From Periplaneta americana (lineage: Eukaryota > Arthropoda > Insecta > Blattodea > Blattidae): 64,000 nucleotides of DNA. Below are positions 55,930 through 64,000 of this stretch, one piece after another (position 1 is the first letter of the stretch; every line of letters starts with the position of its first letter). Position numbers and translations under genes: made by a program. The stretch spans positions 60,994,892 through 61,058,891 of the forward strand of contig NC_091119.1 in the NCBI RefSeq assembly GCF_040183065.1. Reading direction: 5' to 3'. The notes beneath the pieces were generated by a model. The model was given only the letters and a program-made list of their open reading frames with translations. It was not told the origin of the DNA and ran no database searches.

Positions 55930-56745
55930 GCTTGCAAGATTTGTTCGTCCTGTTGGGGTTCTAATTTCAACTTCTGTAAGGATAGCTGTCTTTTCCAGAT
56001 AGAAAATGTCAGGTTTCTCAGGATATGTAAATGAATGTGAAAGTCCATATTGATATAGAAAGCTTCTTTTAACGTTCTTCATTCACATTTGTAACACATC
56101 CTAACCACCAGTGACCATCATATACGGTATGCAAGCAAAAATTCCTGTTATATCACTGAGAACTGCTACCTACATATTGCTTTGTAGTCCATGATTCCTC
56201 TTTCACTTCACAATAATGGGAAAAGATTTTCAATGTACCAGCAATTGTGCGAATATTTTGAAAGCACTTCTGAAGCAGAGAATCCTCTTCCTCATATTCC
56301 ATATTACTGGTATAATGGAAGTGACACAATCTAATGTTTTTTAACACCACTCAAATAATTGTCTTGGTGCCATGATCTGTGAGTTGTATGAACACTGCAA
56401 ACTTGCATGGGGAGCCAGTCTTTTCACAGTGCCTGCTATACCATCACATGGACCTTCACCATGCCACTCTGCTGATACATTCAAATTTGTGTGGTGATAA
56501 CATAGGTCTACAAAATTCTTCCGGTTTTTATACTGTGCTGCAGAACCATCAGAAAAGTAATAAATATGTTTAGGCATTCTGTTGAAATTGGATTCCAGAA
56601 ACTTCATTAAATGACGTTGGAAAAGTTGCTGCGTGTCTATTATCGATGTAACATAGAGTGATATAGTGTGTTTTGAAGACATGGTTGATTTTTTTGTGCA
56701 ACAGAGACCGTTTCTTATTGAAGCATATTTCAGAACAGGCAGCAA
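55930..56745 (-). pseudogene. Transposase of the 56901-60471 family, second copy
   Basis: The minus strand reads HIYYFSDGSAAQYKNRKNFV, DLCYHHTNLNVSAEW, GEGPCDGIAGTVKRLAPHAS and MAPRQLFEW, then in other frames IRTIAGTLK and a C-terminal GHWWLGCV-N-EER stretch. Compared with the copy near 59000, about six residues (the FFATSH part) are missing between EWH and GEGPCDG. The N-terminal half, including the first D-F-E-N-Y block, is absent. It sits back to back with the HTH fragment at 56690-56900. Confidence 0.6.
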
Positions 56746-56900
56746 GGATGGAGATGGAAACTGGAAGTATAATATTGAAGACTGTGAAGAACACTTTGTT
56801 TCTCGTTTTCCTGATTATGTAGGCTAATCACTGAAAACTTCCGCAGATATCTTTGGTTAGTAAATTTAGAGAAACTGGATGCACAGAACGGAAAAGAGCC
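56690..56900 (+). pseudogene. Helix-turn-helix protein (DUF4817-like), left piece
   Basis: The plus strand reads FFVQQRPFLIEAYFRTGSKD, then HFVSRFPDYV, and in a shifted frame KFRETGCTERKR. This fits the start of DUF4817/mariner-type HTH proteins (FLIE-YFRTGS, F-FP, FRETG). The continuation is on the far side of the transposon, at 60472-60625, so the transposon split this older sequence. Confidence 0.45.
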
Positions 56901-56983
56901 ATTCCATGTCAAATCATCCACAAATTTAAAAATGACCTCCATCCTCATCGATTTTCTTGAAATTTGTAAATTGAAGTATTACC

Positions 56984-57271
56984 TATATATATGAACATGT
57001 CCACACCTGTGGAGTAACGGTCAGCGCATCTGGCCGCGAAACCAGGTGGCCCGGGTTCGAATCCCGGTCGAGGCAAGTTACCTGGTTGAGGTTTTTTCCG
57101 GGGTTTTCCTTCAATCCAATAGGAGTAAATGCTGGGTAACTTTCGGTGCTGGACCGCGGACTCATTTCACTGGCATTATCACCTTCACTTCATTCAGGCG
57201 CTAAATAACCTAGATGTTGATACAGCATCGTAAAATAACCCAATAAAATAAAAAAATATATATATGAACAT
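56984..57271 (+). mobile_element. tRNA-headed SINE, family 4 (copy 2), with 15-bp TSD
   Basis: Element 56999-57256 between TATATATATGAACAT repeats (56984-56998, 57257-57271). A-box GTGGAGTAACGGTC, B-box GGTTCGAATCC, and the same body and tail as 46926-47191. Confidence 0.9.
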
Positions 57272-57750
57272 TTCCAAAATTAAAATGAATTTGGTTGAAT
57301 AATTCCAGAGCTGGAATTCAAAGAAGTCATAGATGCACATGCTCAGTTTTACAGTATTAAGTGACCTTCTACCAGACATAAAATGCCATATCTCCCATAG
57401 TTTTTGCAATAAAACTTTGATATTTTTTTTTGTATATGAAGCAGGAAAGTATACATTTTTAAATCTATGTGCTACATATTAAATACCTTTAATTCCCTGC
57501 TCAGGAAATCGTTAACTTTAATACCTCCAAACAAATTAGATGAATGTGTATATGATTTTTTTTTAATATTGCCTCCCCATGGATTACCTTGAAACTTTAA
57601 CAGTATCATTATAAACCTGTGTTTATGTCACATGGAAAAAATAGGTTGGAGAAATCATGGCGAGTGTGAAAAATCTTAGTTTTAAAGGAAACATAAACAT
57701 AATCACTTACCAGTATACCAAGCTTAATGACTATATGAGGTATATTTTAT

Positions 57751-59630
57751 TTGAGACACTATGGTCAGACAAGCCCTTGTAATGGAAAAAGGCATTTTAT
57801 CAATACCCGAACAAAAAAAGGAAAGACTCTACCGCAGGAAACTATTGACAAAGTACACAGTTTTTATTTAGATGATGAAAATTCAAGAATAATGCCTGGG
57901 CAAATAGACAAAATTAACATCAGCAAAAATTTGTATGGACAGAAACGTCTGGTTTTAAGCAACTTACCAGAACTTCACTCTCTTTATAACATTAAATTTC
58001 GTCAAAACAAGATAGGCTTTTCTAAATTTGCTACTCTCCGGCCAAAACAATGTGTACTTGCAGGAACATCAGGGACACATTCTGTGTGTGTGCACTATTC
58101 ATCAAAATATGAAATTGCTCCTAAATGCCATTCTATTAAAGAAACTTATCACGATTTAATCAAAGTTATTACTTCGGAATATGTATTATTTATGTCTTTC
58201 TCGTGTTAAATTTTACCGTACCTGGTTAACATGTTTCGGCCTGTTATTGTCCGAAACATGTTAACCAGGTACGATAAAATTTAACACGAGAAAGACATAT
58301 AATACATATTCCGAAGTGATATAGTTTAAAAGTTCTGTAATCAAGGTGTACAAAGTTATTACCTGCAACACAAATAATAGAACCTGTATGCTCCGACTTT
58401 ATGACAAATGTCCCACAAGTTCTTTGCTTCAAAATCATCTGGAAAGGGAAATTGAAGATTTTAATCCTGATGAGACAGTTCAATATAGTCAATGGGTGTC
58501 AACTGATAGAACAAATCTCATTGTTCAAGTAAGTACCCTATCAGAACTTTGTGAATTCCTAATTCAGAAAATTGAGAAGCTTATACCTCATTCATTTATT
58601 TTTCAATCCCAGTCTGATTAATTAAAAATGAGAAAAGAAACACTTGATGAAGGATCAGTATTAATATTAATGGACTTCAGTGAAAAGTACAGTTTTGTTG
58701 TTGAGGATGAAGCACAGGGATTCATTGGAACAATGATAGCTGCACCCTTCACACTGTAGTTGTCTACTGCAAAATTAATCAAGAAGTGTGTGCATTATTT
58801 CTGACGATCTAGATCATGATGAGGCTCTAGTATATCAGACTCAGAAAATTGTACTAGACTTTTTGAAGTCAGAATTTCCTGAAGCTCCTCTAAATCATAT
58901 GTAATATTTCACAGATGGACGTGCTGTACAATACAAGAATTGTAAGAATTTTAGAAATATCTGCTACCATGATCAAGACTTCAACATGAAGTGGAATTGG
59001 TCTTTCTTTGCAACCAGCCATGGTAAATCTCCCTGTCATGGAATTGGCGGCTCTTTAAAGAGACTTGTTACAAAAACAAGTTTGCAAAGACTTAATAAGG
59101 ATCAGATAACCACAGCATTACAAGTGTATGAATTTTGCCAGGAGAACCTAAAAGGAATGACAGGTTTCTACGATTCCAAAGAACATATGGTACAGATTCG
59201 AAAATTTCTCTGTGGACGCTTTGAAAATGCATGATCCATGCATCAGTTTGTCCTATTTTGTCACCAATTCAGATTGATATTGATTCAGTATAATCTATGA
59301 TTTCTCTCTGCTTGTACCAGTGATGCCAGAATGCTATGTGCATCCCAACTGCTATGTTGCATGCATGTATGATTCCCATTGGTATGTGGGTATTGTTAAT
59401 AAAGTCAACAGTGAAGAGAAAGATGCTACAGTTAGGTTCATGCATCGCCATGGCCCATCTCCATCCTTCTATTGTCCTGATAATGAATTTGTGATGTTTC
59501 GTTTTCTCACATTTTGTGTGAAGTGGATGTTACTACAGTGACAGGACGTACTTATTCTTTAAGTGAAGAGTCTTGTAAATTGGTGGAAGAAAAATGTTGC
59601 TTGTATAAGAAAAGAATGAATCATTAAAAA
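57751..59630 (+). pseudogene. Transposase-like protein of an unnamed family, most complete copy, broken
   Basis: Blocks in order: KTLPQETIDKVHSFYLDDEN, SRIMPGQIDK, QKRLVLSNLPELHSLY, KIGFSKFATLRPKQCVLAGT, SGTHSVCVHY; then, past a hairpin insertion, KVITCNTNNRTCML, QYSQWVSTDRTNLI; VLILMDFSEKYSFVVEDEAQ; YFTDGRAVQYKNCKNFRNIC; WSFFATSHGKSPCHGIGGSL; and a C-terminal domain CYVACMYDSHWYVGIVNKVN. DFSE and FTDG look like the first two acidic residues of an RNase H-fold (DDE) transposase; that is inference. Stops and shifts near 58760, 58800-58840 and 59235, plus the hairpin, inactivate it. I recognise the family as widespread in insects but cannot name it. Confidence 0.65.
58161..58362. mobile_element. 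Near-perfect hairpin insertion with 12-bp TSD
   Basis: CAAAGTTATTAC is repeated at 58161-58172 and 58351-58362. Between them, arms 58171-58239 and 58251-58317 are complementary over about 67 bases (one 2-base indel, one substitution) around an 11-base loop. A tail of about 30 bases follows. The transposase frame resumes correctly after the second repeat. Confidence 0.85.
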
Positions 59631-60450
59631 TGTAAGGTTGATGTATTTCGCTGTATAGAACAGTTCCCAACAGCACAATTATGGATATTTTAATATTACA
59701 ACGAATTTAAAAAAATTATTATGAAAAACATTCAACTGTAACTCATAATTTTATTAATTCAACTTACATACGTGGCATAATCAGCTATTTATATGTTAAT
59801 TTCTCCTATCTGCAAGAGTATTTTGTAAGTATATGTTTAATTAATTATTACTTGATATTCCAGTAGTCTGAGATAATTTTCTTATGTTTTATTTCTAAAT
59901 AAATAAATAAAGGATGTATAAAAATTAAATATTTGCTCTAAAAGTTTATTCCTCTTCTGTATATCAACATAAGAGGAAATCACAATTCAGAAGGAGAGGG
60001 GGGAGGGATGAAAGGAAAGGGGTGTGCCATTCATTTCTCCAATTTGGGTTTCTTCCCAGCTGAAATAATACTGTTTGTAGATTATGCAGTAATTTTTTCA
60101 TGCATTTTCACAGGGAGGCGTGTGTTCAAAATTGAGATTGAATTTTAGTAAAAAATTGCACAATAAATTAAAAAAACACCTACAATTTTTTTTATTACTT
60201 GATTTGTGCCTTCTTAAACAATTGATATGAAAGAATAATCACAAAAAAATCATAAGCCTACTATTATTTCTCTAGAAGCAGCAGTTATTTTTTTAAATTT
60301 GACAACCAGCATCCAAAAAACGCATTCGATCATACTTTCTAAAATTACTGCTAACAGAATAAACAGAAAGTAATAAAAGTTGGCCAGAAATCATGAAATG
60401 AACTAAGGAACAAGTGCACAAAGTCTCACTAAAAACTCGATAGGTGAGTG
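59631..60450. other. Non-coding right part of the transposon
   Basis: AT-rich with no gene recognised. A G-rich stretch lies at 59990-60015. Confidence 0.5.
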
Positions 60451-60471
60451 TCATGACCTGGATGATTTGGC

Positions 60472-60625
60472 ATGGAATGATCCAAAAGGTACGTTGGAAA
60501 GGCTACAAAACAAACACAAGATATAGTTGCAAATGTAAAAGAAAAAATGCAGAATAGTGCTCGTAAGTCCTTAAAGAGATTGGCTGCAGAAATGGGTATT
60601 TCTTGCGGAATTCTTAATTTTTAAA
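60472..60625 (+). pseudogene. Helix-turn-helix protein (DUF4817-like), right piece
   Basis: Broken frames read KGTLERLQNKHK, ANVKEKMQNSARKSLKRLAA and EMGISCGILNF. This matches the SARKS-RRLA-E-GIS second helix-turn-helix of DUF4817/mariner-type proteins and continues the piece at 56690-56900. Confidence 0.5.
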
Positions 60626-60652
60626 TTTATCTCAAGAGATTCATTTTGTTTA

Positions 60653-60841
60653 TAAATAATTGATTAAATGGCAATCTTACTCGTGTTAATTATGTAAGCA
60701 TGTGCGGCTTACAGCTGTGTCGGTGCTACTTGACACCATCCTCAGAGCCTACTAGATCTCGGCGCTATCTCAACTTTGCTGCCTGTTGTGTGTGTGTGTT
60801 CGTGTGATGAAGACTAAGATCGCCATTTAATCAATTATTTA
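60653..60841. mobile_element. MITE-like element of 189 bp, 27-bp TIRs
   Basis: Ends TAAATAATTGATTAAATGGC and its complement (one mismatch over 27 bases, TAAATAATTGATTAAATGGC then RATCTTA). A clear TSD was not found. Confidence 0.65.
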
Positions 60842-61189
60842 TATTGAAGTATTAAAAGTAGTGTAAGAAAGATTCAACATGGATCATTTTGTTTGTTTAT
60901 GTAATTATGTTAAAGTTTTATTTCATATCCATATGTCAGTTTTAGGCACATAGCTTTTTCTATTTCTCCAAACTCAAGTATTTGTGGATTTTGCTAACAT
61001 AAAATAAAATGTGTTTTGTTCATTTCTTAATGACAGCATTTTTATTCCAATATCAGCGACATACCTTTGCTCATCCTATACTTTCATCAGATGCACTGTT
61101 GCATACTCTACCAACATGCAGGTGGACAGTATTTGCTGTGCTAAGGAGTGACGCGGCATAGGTACAATAAGGACATAGTTAAAAATACA

Positions 61190-62249
61190 AGGAAGAAGTT
61201 TTTGATGTCACTGTATCACGCCGAAGACATTCTGAATTATAACAAAAGAAGATCTAATGCAAGGATTTCAGGATTTCTGTAATAAGCTACAAAGAAGTGG
61301 ATTGTGGGTTGTGCATTGGGGCTCCTTCAGGGGCTCCATCTGCAGCAGTTATGAAAATGACAAAAATAGCTTCTTCCATCTTGCAGTGTAGGCTACTGAA
61401 AATCCTGTGTGAAGATATAGGAACTATACACAAGTCATTGTTATTCCACACAGAAGTGTGATGGTTGTGTGGTAGAGCATTGTCCCGTTTACTTGAACTT
61501 CGAACGGAAGTTTGTTCACTTTTGGATGACCAAAACAGTTTGCTAGCATATTATTTGAATGATCAGGAATGGTTGTGCAAATTATGTTATTTGGCAGATA
61601 TTTCTACAAAAATGAACGAATTCATCACGTCCATACAAAGGAAACAGAAGACTATATTCGGTGCTAATGACAAAATTGCCGCACTGAAGAAAAAGATAGT
61701 GTTTACATGGAAAACTTCGAGAATAAGGATTTCACATGTTTTCTTATTGACTTCAAAGTTTCCTTATAGAGGAAAATAACATAACAATGAATGACTTATT
61801 CTTAGCAATAATAAAAGAACACCTTGAAAATTTGCTTCAAAATATGAATTTATACTTTCCAAGGGACACTCAGGAATCAATTCGAAAGAAATATGAGTGG
61901 ATTGTAGATCCATTCTCAGTGAAGTTAAAACCAGCAGCCCTCACTGCGACAGAATATGAGGTCCTTATAGATATGGTTTGGGATAGACATTCCCAGGCAT
62001 CATTTAAAAGCAAACCAATTTCCCAATTTTGGGCTCAGGGAAAGATCTTTCGATATTAAGTTCAAAAGCTAAGTTGCTCTTACTGCCTTTTGGTACTACG
62101 TACCTCTGTGAAATGGTCTTTTCGAGATACATGACTACAAAAACAAAATGAAGCTCGTTTGGATGCAGAAGGCGATATGAGTCTTAAACTGACTTCTGTG
62201 GCACTGGACAATGACAAACTCTGCCGCAAGAAACATTCTTCACATTAAC
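61190..62249 (+). pseudogene. hAT transposase relic (ZBED5/FAM200-like)
   Basis: Blocks on the plus strand: LLKILCEDIGTIHKSLLFHT, ALSRLLELRTEVCSLLDD, YYLNDQEWLCKLCYLADIST, KMNEFITSIQRKQKTIF, DKIAALKKKIVFTWK, LYFPRDTQESIRKKYEWIVD, PFSVK, and the C-terminal dimerisation segment LLLLPFGTTYLCEMVFSRYM then LDAEGDMSLKLTSV. These are the landmarks of the hAT group related to ZBED5 and FAM200 proteins. Stops at 61764-61780 and near 62057, together with frame changes, inactivate it. The BED finger and first half of the catalytic domain are not seen. Confidence 0.7.
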
Positions 62250-62356
62250 TTCGAGTATAGATGTAACATTATAACATTTTTAAAAATGTTTTAACCAGTT
62301 ATATCATTTCGTAAATTTAAATAATATTGTCTCCAGTTCTTTTTTACTATTGTTTC

Positions 62357-62358
<2 letters not shown>

Positions 62359-62401
<43 letters not shown>

Positions 62402-62402
62402 C
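62359..62402. repeat. (AT)n(AC)n microsatellite
   Basis: About 16 AT units, then GACACACACACAC. Confidence 0.9.
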
Positions 62403-62529
62403 CTTATTATTTATACTTCCGTCTAGGTATTGTTTGTAATATACTTCATAGAACATATACAAATAGGACTAAACACTAAATATTTTTTGGGGCTCCACGA
62501 GAAACTTTTACTTCAAAAAGGGCTCCATG

Positions 62530-63200
62530 GGTGAAAAAGTTTGGGAATGGCTGTTCTAATGAAATCCTTGTAAGTTGCTTTATCCTAGAGAACAAATGCA
62601 TAATTCTTGGCAAAATCACAAATGATAATTATATTCATTGTCATAAAAATGTTCTTTCAATTCTGTTAAGAGACTGCTGGATTACTATGACAGAATGGGG
62701 AAGGAGCTGTTGTAATTTTTCCTCAAAGATTTCCAAAATATCTTGTGTAGAAGAGGGAACTGTCTGGAATTTTGTTCTGTCTGCAGATATCCATATTTTG
62801 TACGTTATTTCATCAATTCCATTTACATCAAACAGATTAGTCATATATTCTATTAAATTTGAAGTACCAGGACAGTTTTCACAAGATGATAGATAACACA
62901 TTGGCTGTGGAGGATTACAAATTATTTTACAAAAACAGTCCTTGTAAGTGTTAAGTGGAAAGTCTTCATGATTTCTCTCTTTCAACCTACAACCATCCAA
63001 CATTAATCTAACATTCTGATGAATGCTGCAAATACACACACTATGGGTACCACTTGCTCCAGCCAGAACACAGTTCTTGGGTCGCAATTCAGAAAACTTC
63101 CTCGGGATATTTATCTTTAAATTGCCTATAAATTTCTTTGAGGTTTTCTAAAATCAGAACTTCTGTTTATGATTCCTGGTTCCATTTTCTTTCATAGAAA
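62530..63200 (-). pseudogene. Transposase of the 56901-60471 family, third copy (N-terminal half)
   Basis: The 148-codon frame 62641-63087 reads MRPKNCVLAGASGTHSVCIC, HQNVRLMLDG, NPPQPMCYLSSCENCPGTSN, YKIWISADRTKFQTVPSSTQ and LQQLLPHSVIVIQQSLNRIE. It matches 58020-58620 block for block. Its Cys-rich middle (CYLSSCENC) is better kept than in the first copy. Upstream, KEIYRQFKDKYPEE lies one frame off, and downstream a decayed CDFAKNY-like block follows. The SDG and HGKG parts are absent. Confidence 0.65.
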
Positions 63201-63769
63201 CAAAATCCCTCTTTCCAGGCAAACAGCAGCTTACGTCATCACTGTTCTAGAATGCTATTACATGGGTCAAAAGGCTCCCGCTCAAACTTCGTTCAGGTCT
63301 AGCATTAGAGGTTGCTGATATACCACATTAATTTTGTAATTGTTTTGCTTTTCTTGCAAAATAATTAGAAACTTCAATTTATTTTTCAATCTGTCGAATA
63401 CTCAAACTTTTTGAAAGAACGTCAGTACCGTATTTGAATATTTTCTTTTCACTATTTGTGACACTACTTTGAAATTTATCTTATAGCTGGCTTATAATAT
63501 CAGATTCTGGATTTTTTTCACAAATTAATTTCGTGTATGTGTATCAGACAGACTGTCTGTACTTCCAAACTTTCACAACTTGTACTCTACACTTAACAAA
63601 TGGTGGTAAATTAGTCACTAGGAGCCGACGGCAATTCGGAAGGCGGTAGTCTGCTAGCGTTTGCGTCGAGAGAGACAGATAGAGAGCAAGGCAGCATACA
63701 ACATTGCCACATTGTACTTCACGCGCACATGCAATACAAATAGCACAAGAGAGAATTTAAATTTTCAAA
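63201..63769. other. Unassigned sequence
   Basis: No gene or repeat recognised. Confidence 0.3.
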
Positions 63770-63965
63770 AGACAATAATGACCTTAGTTGTTGACTACAG
63801 TAACCATGACACCAAACAAACCCTCTTTCCTTCACTAACAATATTCTTTGCACGGTTCTCAATCCCACACCACATGCTTCTGCAGTCGTTTCTTGCGCAT
63901 TGGCAACATTGGAGCCAGCATCAAGTTGGCCGGCAGCATTCTGCTCGTCAACGTTTTTATTTATT
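63770..63965 (-). pseudogene. Possible transposase helix-turn-helix fragment
   Basis: The minus strand reads LDAGSNVANAQETTAEACGV, GLRTVQRILLVKE. The A-EACGVGLRTVQRI string has the look of a DNA-binding helix-turn-helix at the start of Tc1/IS630-like transposases. It is too short to assign and has no catalytic domain in view. Confidence 0.25.
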
Positions 63966-64000
63966 TATACACCTTAAACACTATTTCCCGCACCTGCCTG

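Larger units (their letters stand above)
56901..60471 (+). mobile_element. DNA transposon, 3.57 kb, 21-bp TIRs, unnamed DDE-like family
   Basis: Left end CATTCCATGTCAAATCATCC and right end the complement, 20 of 21 positions matching. AAAAG occurs just outside both ends (56891-56895 region and 60474-60478) and may be a 5-bp TSD, though a few bases do not fit. It contains one decayed transposase, a family 4 SINE and a hairpin insertion. The flanks are two halves of a DUF4817-like sequence. Confidence 0.65.

Overview
The window looks like repeat-dense nuclear DNA of an insect, most likely a cockroach or termite (Blattodea). The background is AT-rich. There are several RTE- and Jockey/CR1-type LINE remnants, at least four tRNA-headed SINE families with target-site duplications (TSDs), many short inverted-repeat elements, and relics of Tc1/IS630-like, Harbinger, hAT and other transposases. 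No operons, ribosome-binding sites or bacterial genes are visible. The placement rests on remembered resemblance of the RTE and SINE copies to cockroach repeats; no search was run.

Layout. 1-9 kb: a LINE reverse transcriptase, a 236-bp MITE, a 2.7-kb inverted array of ten tRNA-like units bounded by a 13-bp direct repeat, and an RTE relic split by a SINE. 9-12.5 kb: a 504-bp inverted-repeat element with a tyrosine-recombinase-like fragment, then a decayed LINE. 12.56-20.48 kb: about 7.9 kb of a perfect pentanucleotide satellite, (ACACC)n, with related sequence in opposite orientation on its two sides. 21.0-22.3 kb: the only long intact reading frame that looks like a host gene, a 435-residue, apparently secreted Ser/Thr-rich protein carrying four cationic Cys/Trp/Arg peptide modules. 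22.3-32 kb: LINE 3' parts, SINEs, a Harbinger relic and a 72-bp tandem repeat. 32-35 kb: two candidate host exons, one with GC-rich third codon positions, and a THAP-like relic. 35-50 kb: RTE and Jockey copies nested in one another, a dispersed duplication (36.4-37.9 kb against pieces at 43.2, 45.4 and 49.1 kb), and a DDE transposase pseudogene interrupted by three different SINEs. 51-60.5 kb: DNA transposons of a family I cannot name, with a CATTCCATG-type terminal repeat and several decayed transposase copies. 60.6-64 kb: a MITE, a hAT transposase relic and a further copy of the unnamed transposase.

Most of the sequence is selfish DNA, so there is little gene cooperation to describe. The nesting does give relative ages: SINEs entered RTE, LINE and DNA-transposon copies, and a DNA transposon split an older HTH (DUF4817-like) gene. 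The most promising unknown is the 21.0-22.3 kb gene, a candidate precursor of several cationic peptides. Next are the inverted tRNA-like array and the uninterrupted satellite.
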